Shown piece by piece: positions 1 through 12,835 of a DNA stretch of 64,000 bases (position 1 is the stretch's first letter; every line of letters begins with the position of its first letter). The translations under genes were made by a program, and so were the position numbers. The notes beneath the pieces were generated by a model that saw nothing but the letters and a program-made list of their open reading frames with translations, was not told the DNA's origin and ran no database searches. The DNA is from Sindora glabra (Eukaryota > Streptophyta > Magnoliopsida > Fabales > Fabaceae), in the NCBI GenBank assembly GCA_020226215.1, contig CM035235.1:47955511-48019510 (forward strand), written 5' to 3'.

Positions 1-3000
1 AATGTCTCATCTATTTGCTAAGGTGCAGGTTTAATTCAATGTAAAGAAAAGAGGAATCCATTTTATGACTAATCACATTTAAGCAAACAAGAATGCAGAT
101 CTTAGTATAAGATTTTGTTTCTAATTTGGCTAATAAGTCAATAATAATTTGATTTTGGGGTTTTGCTTTGACTAATTGCTGTTGTTTGTTCAAATAATGC
201 TGTTTAAACAATCATATCTTATGCTTAACTTATATTTTTATTAAAATTTATTATTGACAATAATAATTAATGTGAGAAATGTGAATTAGAAGAGACATAC
301 AAACGTAAGAAGGAAAAAAAAATGTAATTTGTACCTTCCATTTTTTTTAGGGTCATATTTGGGCTCAAAATATTTTTTTGGGTCCGAGAATGGGCCCGTA
401 AATTTTTTATCTGTGTGACTGTTTCGTATTTCACTGAGTGGGCTGCATGCATTTGTTGCAACTATTTGATCCAAAGAAAAATACGGTTGTGTTGTCTGAT
501 CATACACGGGCTTTATTTTGCTCGTTTGGACTTGGAAAATATTATTCCGAGTATACAAATATTCCTTTGGCAACACCTTCAGCCAAAGTAACGTTGGGCA
601 AATAATATAATAATTTTTAAATATTTTATATCCTTTATTGTATTTATATTTGATTTTTAATTTTTACATATGTGTCATTAAAAAAAAGAAGAAGAAGAAA
701 AAGTAGCATTCAATGTTCTTAAAAATTTTATAACTTTTTATACATTTAAGATTTGATTTCTAAATATTTAATAGTTTAACTACTTTTATCATTATTAAAA
801 AAAATTATTAAGTAACATAAGGATTTTAAGCTTATTTGAAATAGGGATAAAATTATAAGAATTAAAAAAGTTAATTATTGATTAGATTTGAATGTAAGTT
901 GTGATTTTATAATTGATACAGCTCTTAGTAATAAGACTGGCATTATAAAAAAACTCCATCCTCCAAAAAGTTAAGTCATTTTATCATTAAATTATTTTTA
1001 AATCTTAAAATAAAAAAATAAAAAATAAAAATTTTCAACATATTAAAAATAATTCAATAGTGAAAAAATTCAACATCTTAAAAGGTGAGCTCCCCATAGC
1101 ATTACCTTAATAATAATTAATTTATTTGATAAAGAATTAATTTTAATTAAAATTGATTTATCCATAGTAACATACTATTATTTATCAATTTGATTATTAA
1201 TTAGATTTTATTTATCTATTTATTTTAAATTTTTAATTGATGTTATTGTTTGAATATAAAATAGTAACATCCTCTTCTTTGACAGTAACATGTTGTTATT
1301 TGGTAATTTAGTTATTAATTAGACTTAATTTATTCATGAATTTGAATTTTTTATCGATGTTATTATTGATATTATGTTTTTTACTATTTGAATACGAAAT
1401 AGTAACATTCTCTTCTTTAATAATTTGATTATTAATGAGATTCAATTTATCTATTTATTTTAAATTTTAATTGGTGTTACTATTTTGAAATCAATAATAA
1501 CATATTACTGTTTGAAAATTAAATGGTAATGGTAATATATTATTATTTAGTAATTTAATTATTAATTAGACTTCATTTATCCATTTATTTATGATTTTTA
1601 GTTGATATTACTATTTGAAAATGAAACAATAACATTCTCTTTTTTAACAGTTTAATTGTTAATGAAACTTGATTATTATTTATTTTAAATTTTAGTTGGT
1701 GTTATTATTTAGTTTCAAAATAATAACACCAACTAAAAATTTAAAATAAATAAATAAATCAAGTTTCATTAACAATTAAACTGTTAAAAAAGAGAATGTT
1801 ATTGTTTCATTTTCAAATAGTAATATCAACTAAAAATCATAAATAAATGGATAAATGAAGTCTAATTAATAATTAAATTACTAAATAATAATATATTACC
1901 ATTACCATTTAATTTTCAAACAGTAATATGTTATTATTTGATTTCAAAATAGTAACACCAATTAAAAATTTAAAATAAATAGATAATTGAATCTCATTAA
2001 TAATCAAATTATTAAAGAAGAGAATGTTACTATTTCGTATTCAAATAGTAAAAACAATAATATCAATAATAACATCGATAAAAAATTCAAAATTCATGAA
2101 TAAATTAAGTCTAATTAATAACTAAATTACCAAATAACAACATGTTACTGTCAAAGAAGAGGATGTTACTATTTTATATTCAAACAATAACATCAATTAA
2201 AAATTTAAAATAAATAGATAAATAAAATCTAATTAATAATCAAATTGATAAATAATAGTATGTTACTATGGATAAATCAATTTAATTAAAAATTAATTCT
2301 TTATCAAATAAATTAATTATTATTAAGGTAATGCTATGGGGAGCTCACCTTTTAAGATGTTGAATTTTTTCACTATTGAATTATTTTTAATATGTTGAAA
2401 TTTTTATTTTTTATTTTTTTATTTTAAGATTTAAAAAATAATTTAATGATAAAATGACTTAACTTTTTGGAGGATGGAGTTTTTTATAATGCCAGTCTTA
2501 TTACTAAGAGCTGTATCAATTATAAAATCACAACTTACATTCAAATCTAATCAATAATTAACTTTTTTAATTCTTATAATTTTATCCCTATTTCAAATAA
2601 GCTTAAAATCCTTATGTTACTTAATAATTTTTTTAATAATGATAAAAGTAGTTAAACTATTAAATATTTAGAAATCAAATCTTAAATGTATAAAAAGTTA
2701 TAAAATTTTTAAGAAACATTGAATGCTACTTTTTCTTCTTCTTCTTTTTTTAATGACACATATGTAAAAATTAAAAATCAAATATAAATACAATAAAGGA
2801 TATAAAATATTTAAAAAATATTATATTATTTGCCCCAACGTTACTTTGGCTGAAGGTGTTGCCAAAGGAATATTTGTATACTCGGAATAATATTTATCCC
2901 AAGTCCAAACGAGCAAAATAAAGCCCGTGTATGATCAGACAACACAACCGTATTTTTCTTTTGGATCAAATAGTTGCAACAAATGCATGCAGCCCACTCA

Positions 3001-3437
3001 GTGAAATACGAAACAGTCACACAGATAAAAAATTTACGGGCCCATTCTCGGACCCAAAAAGAATATTTTGAGCCCAAATATGACCCTAAAAAAATGGAAG
3101 GTACAAATTACATTTTTTTTTCCTTCTTACGTTTGTATGTCTCTTCTAATTCACATTTTCTCACATTAATTATTATTGTCAATAAAAATTTTAATAAAAA
3201 TATAAGTTAAGCATAAGATATGATTGTTTAAACAGCATTATTTTGAACAAACAACCAGCAATTAGTCAAAGCAAAACCCCAAAATCAAATTATTATTGAC
3301 TTATTAGCCAAATTAGAAACAAAATCTTATACTAAGATCTGCATTCTTGTTTGCTTAAATGTGATTAGTCATAAAATGGATTCCTCTTTTCTTTACATTG
3401 AATTAAACCTGCACCTTAGCAAAATAGATGAGACATT
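1..3437. repeat. Giant near-perfect palindrome (inverted repeat, arms about 1.7 kb)
   Basis: The left arm (1-1710) reads as the reverse complement of the right arm (1718-3437), around a 7-base spacer at 1711-1717. The stem at the centre is GGTGTTATTATTT against its complement. Blocks checked across the whole length match with only scattered substitutions and short indels, for example around 540 against 2890 and 600 against 2825. Position 1 pairs with 3437, so the left arm probably continues outside the window and the true outer ends and any target duplication cannot be seen. The arms carry a relatively GC-richer block (about 286-600 and 2830-3140), polypyrimidine or polypurine runs and AT-rich tandem repeats near the centre. 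No protein domain is recognisable; short mirrored ORFs in both arms are by-products of the symmetry. It could be a foldback element or a head-to-head duplication of an unknown transposon. Confidence 0.93.
1160..2275. repeat. Degenerate ~100-135 bp tandem repeats flanking the palindrome centre
   Basis: Between about 1160 and 1710 the arm consists of about five imperfect units. Each has the pattern 'tagtaacat ... attattaattaga ... tttatctatttatttta ... ttggtgttattatttga'. The mirrored set lies at 1718-2275. Units differ in length because of small insertions such as CTCTTCTTT near 1270 and 1410. The units make the inner part of the palindrome low in complexity but still pairable over its full length. 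No coding potential is seen. Confidence 0.7.
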
Positions 3438-6060
3438 CTTGTCAATTTTGACATTTTTTTTTAGAATTTAAGTTTTATTTATTAGTTAATGTAAATAAAT
3501 TTTACACTATCATTAATTCATATATTATCACATCATTAAAAAATTTTAGTAATAAAAAATTAATTATTTTTAATTCTTAATGATGTAACATCAACCAATT
3601 CATTAATAGCATAAATTATTTTAAATCATTCGCAAATTAAATTTAAATCTATTTTATATCTCATTTAATTTCTATTTCTATTTGTTGTATATCATAAAAG
3701 TTATAGGCAAATAAATGGCTTAGTATATCAATATAAAATAATGAGATTTATACTTAAAAAGGCTTATGAAAATATCATATAATTTGATAAAATGCTCAAG
3801 CTGAATGATGAATGATGATTTTAAAGTTTTGTATAGTTTAAAGTTATAATTTTAGGTTTTCAGAATGAAAAAAAGATAAAATTCAATTACATAAATTATT
3901 AGAGAGAATTTTTTGAAACATTTTCTAGTTAAGTAGGGATCAAATTGCTATTAATTTCCTCTATTAGAAACCAAAATGAAAATGGTATACTTCAATCCCT
4001 TTTCTAGTGACCATCATAAACATGGACAATGATAGAAAAAGCTTTGAGACTATCAGGAATTAACCAAAGCAAAATTCCAGAGATTTATTTTGAACAAAAT
4101 TAAAATATTCCTCTAATTTGTCTGTTCTATTCTATTGACCTGCTTTTTCCACGCAGAAAAAACATAACAGCACATGGCCAGGGGAGGGGACGTAGGTTCC
4201 TTTGGTGCTATTACTGTCCAATAAACTATTATGTATTATAATGCATAAATGCGATGTGGAGAGTGTCAATTTTATCCCCACAATAATTGGACCTTAGTCC
4301 ATCTTTTCACATGCTTCTACGAATAAATACTCGTTTTTATGCCCCCACTCGTGCAGTGACATTTGGCATTATTCTTATGATATTTTTTTTAATTTTAAAG
4401 TTTTGAATATATTTTAATGAAAAATGATAAAAATGAAAGGTTTCCAATTTTATGGGTAGGGTGTGAACAATATGCTTTGGTGTTAGAAAAATTTTATTTA
4501 CAAGTTATTGTGAAATTCAATTACATCGAATAATAAAAACTTAAGTAATAGGAATTTTTCTAGAAGGTTGTTTATACCAAATAAAATGATTAGTATAAAG
4601 AGGAATTTGAACTTGGGAAGCACAATTTTATATGAATTCTCATAATTAGTTGAGTAAACTTGCATTAGTTAATGTTTTGAATTTAATCATCGGCTATTAT
4701 TGCATATGTGTATATTTATAAATTGTCAATCTTAGTTTTTTGAAAATTATTCATTTTCTTTTATGTTTTTCTCATAATAATAATAATATTAAGATAGATG
4801 CGAAACTAATGACATTGACTTGATTATATTATTGTAGGAGCACCGATTTTGTAAAAATCGAATTAAATAATGAATTGGAAACATCATTAGATTATAGTAC
4901 AATTGGCCCAATTGATTAAATCAATTGCTAAATTGGATAATATCATTATAAAAATTTATATGAGTTTTTTAAGGAAGTACGAAGTAACTAATTTATATGA
5001 TGAATACGGGTTCATAATCTATAATAAAAAATAAGATGTTCAAAATTAGAATAAAATCATATTTCTTATTATTAAAATTTAATTTACTAATGATTTAAAA
5101 TAATTTATGCTATTAATGAATTGATTGATGTTACATCATTAAGAATTAAAAATAATATATTTTTATAATCAATTAGAATTTTAAACATCAACCAAATTAA
5201 AAAATAATTTTAAAAATAAAAAATAGATATATGGGACTAACGTAATTAAAAAATAATTTAAAAAATCGTATTTTTTAATTTTTAGCCATATATAGATATA
5301 TTGGACTAACCTAATTAAAAAATAATTTTAAAAATAAAAAACTGATTTTTCTAAAATTAATCATTTTTTTACCTATTTTAATGCGTTCAAACTGATCCTA
5401 TCACCGATATAATTTTTTCAAGTCAACTCGAATAGAAAATACAGTAATTAGTGATTAAACTGCTTTCAGCGTCCCATCGATTTAATTTTTAAAACCCCAT
5501 CGAGCATATTCACAGTGCTTTTCACACTGAAAAGAAAATATTAAACTTTGACAAATCCTGTGTACCTCTCCATAAGATCTTAGATCCTAGCTTTATTGGC
5601 GGAATTTATGTGGAAATTGCCATCTAAAGTTCCTTTAAAGTAGACTTGATGGTCTACTAGGAGTAGTTAAATAAAAAATGTTGCAGGTATGAATTTTAAA
5701 TGACTTAAGAAAATTTTATATTTTATAAATTTATTTTATTATTTTATATTTAATAATAAAATATTTATATATGTTTAAATCTTAAATTTAAATTTTAGGT
5801 ACATATAATATTATTAATAATTAAAATACATAAATATCAAATAATATAAAAAAGAGATTATGATATCAATTGTATTACTAAATTTAATTATTAAATTTTA
5901 TTTATATTGTATAAATAAATATAAAATCTAATGATTTAAACTACTAATATATCAATACGATTGGCATACATTATTATCATCAGAATAAAATCGGTGTTCT
6001 GGTTAAATGAACGTGGAAATCTTTACCTAAAATTACAAGGTAAACCTGCTGGTCTTCTCA
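3438..6060. other. AT-rich intergenic stretch with a dispersed short repeat
   Basis: No gene is seen here. A ~95-bp sequence at 3554-3650 recurs in opposite orientation at 5074-5165, sharing a core that includes TTGATGTTACATCATTAAG in one orientation, so this is a small dispersed repeat or the remains of one inverted-repeat element. A ~35-bp unit containing GGACTAAC is duplicated with a ~70-bp spacing at about 5223-5330. A less AT-rich patch near 4140-4380 shows no ORF or RNA gene. Confidence 0.5.
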
Positions 6061-7182
6061 TAAATATTTAAATATGGATTGATTCCTTCATCATGGTGTT
6101 GGTCCAGCTTGTCAAGGTGCATATCCTCATGGGATGTATCAACTTTTGTTTTATTGTCGGTATTTCCCCTTGTTTACGCATTCTGGAAATTTAAACATAA
6201 GCGTACGCAAATTAGGGGTACAAAGTCAAAGGTTATATATTATATATTTACATTTTTCAAAAAAATCCATATTTATCTATATATAAATTAAAAAGTATGA
6301 TATCATTTATATATAGTATTATGATAGTGGGAAAATAACATTTCTTGTTTATTTCGTCTAAAAATATTTTTCGTAAAAAATATCTTTCATATATTGAAAA
6401 AGAAGTGACACGTTTCTTGTATATATTATAATTAAAAATAATATCTAAAATTATATTAATGGAGAAAATTAAAATTTTATTTTAAATAAATTATACTATT
6501 TTTTAATTTTTTATATTTAATATTAAATAAATTAAATATTTTATCATATTAACATTTATAATTATATTTTTTGAAAAATATTTTTATTAGAGTAAATGGA
6601 TCCTAAAATAGAGAATATTATTTTTCATCTCTCTCTCAACTTTTAACATTTTAAAAATAGAACAGTTTTTACTATCTTGTTATTTTGTAATTATAATCAT
6701 AAGTAAATAAAAATATATTCATACAAATTTTTTTGCCAAAACAAACGAACTTAGAATATGTTTATTTTGATAGAAAATAATCTATGTAAGAATAATTTTA
6801 TTTACTTATCTTTATATAGTTATAAAATATAAAATAATAAAAAATAATTTATTTATTTAATATTAAATAAGTATAATAAAAATAATAATTTTATTTTAAA
6901 GAGAAAATTTATATCACTATGCATTTTTTTATCACATGATATATAAATAATACGAAACTCATTTATTTATATATAAGTAAATAAAATTTTCTTTTAAAAA
7001 ATAATTTTTTTTATAAAACAAAAAAATTAAATAGACTACTAAAAAATTGTTTTATCACATAATGTATGCAACGAATTGATTTTTAACTAATAAATAATAA
7101 TATAGTAATGTACAACGTGACAGATAACAGAATATGATATTTTTATTAGGAAAATTCACATTTCTCCACAATAATAACTTTA

Positions 7183-7765
7183 GGCTCTGTTTCGCGCAAT
7201 AAATAAGTTAACTTATAATTTATTGATCTGATTAATAAGTTATAAGTTAACTTTTAAAAGTATTTCTCGCACTAACTTATAAGTTGCTCCAAGTAACTTA
7301 TAAATTCTAATTTAATAAGTTACCTAAAATAACTTATAATTTATAAACTACCCCTTTTTTAAATTCTTTTCAAATCTATCTTTATTTTTTTATTAATTTA
7401 CAACTCATACCTTTTATGATATAAATTTAAATAATTTTTATAAAATATTTTAAGTAATTATAATTTTATAATAAATAATAATTTTTTTTATAAATTTATA
7501 AAATATTAGAAACTATACTTTTATTTTAAATTTTTTAATTACATGAATATAATTTTATTTTTAAATAAATAGAAATTATTTTAATTATATATATTTCTAT
7601 TAATATATTCTTTTGTGTCATTTTATAATTTCAGTTAGTTTAACAATTAATTTTAAGAAATATTTTAGTTAATTTATAAGTTATCAACTATCAGTTAATT
7701 TATCAGCTACTAAATAACTTATCAATTATCAGCTAATTTATCAATTAATTGCGCGAAACGGAACC
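7183..7765. mobile_element. Tourist/Harbinger-type MITE, 583 bp
   Basis: The left terminal inverted repeat is GGCTCTGTTTCGCGCAAT (7183-7200). The right end, ATTGCGCGAAACGGAACC (7748-7765), is its reverse complement with two mismatches. Both ends are flanked by TTA (7180-7182 and 7766-7768), the 3-bp target duplication typical of PIF/Harbinger transposition. The interior is AT-rich, is built from repeated 'ataacttata' motifs and has no transposase ORF, so the element is non-autonomous. A more diverged relative lies at 23712-24575. Confidence 0.85.
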
Positions 7766-8343
7766 TTAATATCCATGTTTTTAGGTGACATTCTTCTCAT
7801 GAGGATACATTTAACAATTCCATTTTAAAATGATTTTATTTATCACCTGAAACATCGTTATCAAATACAATAACCCATAGTTTGGCATAGCAAAAGCAAA
7901 ATTTCATTCTATTTTTTAAAAATGTTTTTAAAAATAATGTTTCATTTTTAGTAAAAATGAATATCACTTTATTTTATTTATTATTTTTATTTTAATTATA
8001 TTTGTACCATTATAAAATTTATTAAATTTAACTTATCAATTATCAGCTAATTTATCAACTAATTGCGCGAAACGGAACCTTAATATCCATGTTTTTAGGT
8101 GATATTCTTCTCATGAGGATACATTTAACAGTTCCATTTTAAAATGATTTTATTTATCACCCGAAACATCGTTATCAAATACAATAACCCATAGTTTGGC
8201 ATAGCAAAAGCAAAATTTCATTCTATTTTTTAAAAATGTTTTTAAAAATAATGTTTCATTTTTAGTAAAAATGAATATCACTTTATTTTATTTATTATTT
8301 TTATTTTAATTATATTTGTACCATTATAAAATTCATTAAATTT
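7716..8343. repeat. 314-bp tandem duplication, two near-identical copies
   Basis: Copy 1 spans 7716-8029 and copy 2 spans 8030-8343, joined directly. They differ at only a few sites (for example ACAATTCC against ACAGTTCC, and CACCTGAAA against CACCCGAAA). The unit begins inside the MITE and carries its right terminal repeat, now present at 7748-7765 and again at 8062-8079. The duplication therefore happened after the MITE inserted and is younger than most repeats here. Confidence 0.92.
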
Positions 8344-9055
8344 AACAAAAAATTTCCTAAAATTTACTTTTTTGCCTAAAATACATATTATATAAAAAAT
8401 TATTCTCTTTTCAATATTATATTTACTATGATACTATTAAAAATAATTTTTTAATTAAGTTCTATGTATTTTTAATATATTTTAAATAAAATAATTTATT
8501 TATAAATAAATTAAAATTATTATTTTTACCAAAATTTTAAAATAATATAATTTATTTATAAGTAAATTGAAATTGTTTCTATTTAAATGAATAGTTTGTT
8601 TGACATGCAATTTTTTTAAAATTGATTTCACTTCATCTCAATTTGAAATGATTTCAATTTATTTATGAATGAGTTTGACTATTTTGAAACTTTATCAAAA
8701 ATAATAATTTTAATTTATTTTTAAATCACTTATTTTATTTAGAATATATTAAAAATATATAAAATTTATTTAAAAATAAGTTTTGATGATATCATAATAA
8801 ATGTAATATTAAAAATAGGATAAATTTTTTATATAATATACATTTTAAACCAAATAAAATAAATCTTAATGAAAACTAAATTTAATAAATTTTATAATAG
8901 TATAAATATATTTAAAATAAAAATGATAAATAAAATAAAATTTTATTTAAAATTAAATATCATTTAAAAATTATTTAAAAATAAAGCAAAAATTTATTTT
9001 TGATCATACAAATGGAACGAAATCAATTCAAAAATAAATTGCACGTAAAAGAATC
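8190..9055. repeat. Foldback / MITE-like inverted repeat, ~400-bp arms
   Basis: The sequence from about 8190 to 8580 aligns with the reverse complement of about 8640-9055. Shared blocks include 'ttattatttttattttaa', 'accattataaaattcatta', 'atattatataaaaaattt' and the ACATGCAATTTTTTTAAA region. The arms are diverged, so this is an old insertion. The outer part of the left arm was also copied by the 314-bp tandem duplication. No ORF is seen. The exact ends and any target duplication are not resolved. Confidence 0.6.
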
Positions 9056-12000
9056 CTCGAAAATGCCGCCTTAACATGTTATTGCTCCCCTGCTTGGTAA
9101 CATTGGGTAAATATTTCTTTTCTATAATTTTTTGTAAAAAAATAAATTAAAGATGTAGTGAATCAAATTACAGTATCAGACGAATCAAAATCAAAATATT
9201 ATTTTAAAAACTATCTCCCCCACAAAGTAAAGAAGATGAAGGCAGGCATATAACAAAATGCAAGACCAGGTGCCACGAATCACGTCTGCAGGCAGATACA
9301 CATAGGTTGTTGAACAGTACTAAGCAGCTGCGGGATCTAGAAAATTTAGATTATGGCATGAATATTTAAATAAAAACAAAGTATTATTTTTATTTTTAAT
9401 CCCACTTTTTATGTGTGTTGCTATATATAATAAGTAAGATTTCAAATACTTTCACCTTTTTTCAAAAGAAAATTTTCTTTTTTAACTAAAATTGATACGA
9501 AATATAAGGATAATATTTAAAAAATTACGAGGGTTTGATACTAAGATAATGTGACAAAATATAGGTTATTGAATAAGAATATCAAATCATTACTAAAACT
9601 TTTGATAATTTCATGTAATGATTTGTATATTATCACACCACTTCAAATACCAAATTTATAAGAATACCTTAACAAGCACCATTCTTAGAACTACTAGAAT
9701 TTTAGTAAAATTCTGAAGATGACTTTACCATTTGAATCATAACAGTATTAAATCACAGATTCTATAGGCACGAAGTACTCTTATAATAATATTATTAAAA
9801 AAAAAAAAACTCTGGTAGGCCTCTTTCACTAATTTCTTTGTTTCTTCAAAGGGAGAAAGAATTTGCCTGCGAGGCAGTGTTGACTATAAAATTTTAAGTC
9901 CTCGTGATTTTGAGGGAATTTTTTTTAAAAAAAATATAATTATAAAATATTAAGATATTCAAAAATAATTTAAATATTTAATATTAAATATAAAAATTGG
10001 CAAAAATTAATATTTTAATAATTTATTTTTTAAAGAATAATTTATTTTTGTCATAATTATATTTTTAAATTTTATATTTTTAATCACAAACTAAAAATAT
10101 ATAAAATTCCTTCTTTTATGTATAAAAAAAATAAAATTTTTCCAAAAAAGACGCTAAACACGCTAAGTCATCATGGCTTCTTTTAGAAAAGGACCTAGCT
10201 TGCACCAGCAACGAGTAGTGCTCCATCCACTCTGTGCAATCTTTCATTTTTGGATGCCTCCTTGAACAGCTCAATTTGACCCCAAAAGCATGTAACAAAG
10301 GAACAATTAATATCCTAATTGCTGCCACCTTCTACTAACTTATTTTTGACAATTTCTTCAATAGTAATGTTCAATGAATTTTCACTTAATTCTCACAACA
10401 TTTATCAAAATTATTATTACTATTTGAATTTCATTGTTACAAAAATCAAAATGCTTACAAGATTTATCAAAATCATTAAAATTTTTTTGAATAAGCATGT
10501 AAAATAAACCAATTAAATTTAGATCAGATCAATATGTACAAATTTCAGTTTGTAAAAACTGATTTATATAAACTTACTTAAAAATGAATCAAATTTTAGA
10601 TCATCCAATTAGATTTGTGTTTGTGATACAACTCGTGGATTTGCAAATTTTAATTATATATATGTAGATTGATTTGTCCAAAATTTAATTCGCTTGAAAC
10701 GATTTATATAAATTTGTAATTAAATTACGTGAAATTTTAAATAATTCAATCCGGTGGACAGTGTTACATGTGAATCCCATTTTAACGTAAGTTTCACTCC
10801 AACATTGACATAATACGCACATAAAGTCCATCATAAACTGCTGGAATTTTTTCTGAGTTCCAGAAGTGCAAATTTTAAGACAATTAAAAGGTCACAGTGT
10901 GCAATAAGCAATATTAATTTTTGATTTCTCAATGGCTCCGGCACTCAGTGACTTAACCTTAATCATGGGATGGTCGGTTGCTGCCCACTATTTTTGACCT
11001 TCTGCCTCTCCCGGCATGTGTTTTCCGAAGCAATATGCCAAAGCATGTGCCTTGCCTCCAAGGTTTTGTGAAGCGAGTTATTGGGAGATTGTCCTCATTG
11101 TGACTTACTTCCCTCCACTTCAAGCAACATTTTATGAATCTTGTTACATTCATACTCCTAAGATTTGCATCCAATTGACATCCTCTTGCAAAATAAATAA
11201 GGTTTTAATTTTGAATCTCACGTATTTTGAAAGGAGATGTGAATTAAATGTAGGCATTTTCATTGTTCATGGTTTAATAGCATCATTTAATTTATAGAAT
11301 TATACATTTTCAAAAAAATAATATTTAAAGAGAATGCAATTTTTAGGAATATAATTTAGAAATATTATATTACCACATTTGGTTTTAGCTAATTTTTTTT
11401 ATAAAATATTATAATATTGTCCTTTTAAATTTTTATAAATAGTGTTAGATGAATGATGTTACTTGCACCCTTCTTTTCTCACTCTCCCCTCACTTTTCTA
11501 TCCATATCATCAAAAGAAAAAGACCATTTAAGTTTGTAAAAAACTAGATTTAATTAACCTATTTTTTTAAATTTGAAAAAGAAAGTAGGAAGAGAGTGAC
11601 GAAGAGAAAATACAAGTAGTATTACTTGACAATAATCATTGGATGATAGGTAGTGATAGGAAATAATCAACAGCTATTAATGATGGCAACACTAATAAAT
11701 AATGATAGATGATAGTAAATGGTAATAGAGAAAAATAGTCATTAAAAATAATGAATAGTAACAAGAGATGATTAATAATGATGAATAGTAATGAGAAAGA
11801 GTGTCAATGATAATGAATGATAAAGGTAATTAACAATAATGGATAGTATTGGGTAGCACAAGAATATTGAGTTGCAGTATAGTTAGCAATGTTAAATAGT
11901 GACAAGTGATGATTAATGATAATAATTAGTGATAGGCAATACTCAATAAAAGTAAATGATAATAAAACTTAAATACAAGGTTAGGTAAAATAATATATTT

Positions 12001-12660
12001 ATACTACTAAACAAGACATCCTTATTTAGAGGAGTGCAAAATATTCATTTCCTCTACAAGAATATTTTGAAGAAATATTAAGTTAAAAATATTTTTAAAT
12101 AATTTTTTTATAATTGAATATAAAAATTTAATATTCTCATCAAATAGCTTAAAAATGTGAGAAATATTTTTCCAAATAAAAATGCCACCTATAAGTGAAC
12201 TAAAAAAAAGGTAACCTATGAAGAAAATTAGATATTAATTTTATTTATTCCATCTACGTAATTTTAATATATAATTACTTATAACCTCTTACTAATTGAT
12301 TGATTCGATAAAAATAGATTAAATTTCAAAATATTTTAAGTTGAGGCATCTTTGTTTAGAAGAATTTACTATTTATCACTTCATTCTTGAACAAAATTAG
12401 TTTCATACTTAAAGTATAGGGATACTTTGGGTATAAATAAAAAAGTTTAGTATTTGTAGCCTCATAGTCTATTATTAATTAAAAAATATAATAAAAATAG
12501 GTGAAATTAATGTTATTGTTAAAAAATTTAGACAAAATTTGTTCTTCGCCACAACTTGCCTCTATTTTTCAATTATTAATCATAATTTTTTATTGATGAT
12601 ATGATTTTTAATAATAATTATTTTAAATATAATTAATATTAAATTTTTTAGTGAGAAAAA
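9056..12660. other. Intergenic stretch without a recognisable gene
   Basis: Mostly AT-rich. Patches of more balanced composition at about 9200-9350, 10150-10340 and 10920-11180 give ORFs of 60-93 codons on either strand, including overlapping ones on opposite strands at 10959-11297. None shows a known domain, coherent codon use or flanking splice sites. A run of 'aatgatgaatagtaatgag'-like degenerate direct repeats lies at about 11640-11960. Confidence 0.5.
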
Positions 12661-12671
12661 AATTATAATTA

Positions 12672-12832
12672 GGCTTCGTTTGACAAACAATTGTTTTTGG
12701 TCAAATAACTATTTGACAAAAAACACCGGCTTTCGTAGTATTTTGAAAATGACTGTTTCACACGAGTCAAACAGCTATTTTTCGATCAAATCATCTAAAC
12801 GCCAGCGGATCCACTATTTGTCAAACATAGGC
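12672..12832. mobile_element. 161-bp MITE with TTA target duplication
   Basis: The ends are GGCTTCGTTTGACAAA (12672-12687) and TTTGTCAAACATAGGC (12817-12832). As inverted repeats they differ at a few positions but share GTTTGACAAA. TTA is present on both sides (12669-12671 and 12833-12835). The interior is much richer in G+C than the flanks and partly palindromic (TCAAATAACTATTTGA-like pairs, and CACACGAGTCAAACAG). The size, ends and target duplication fit a Tourist-like miniature element. Confidence 0.75.
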
Positions 12833-12835
12833 TTA

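Noticed and set aside
267..576. ORFs of 64-96 codons in the palindrome arms (mirrored at 2841-3210)
   Set aside because: They overlap in different frames, are mirrored by the symmetry and resemble no protein.
4590..4625. tRNA B-box-like sequence (reverse complement AGTTCAAATTCC)
   Set aside because: No A box or cloverleaf could be found around it.
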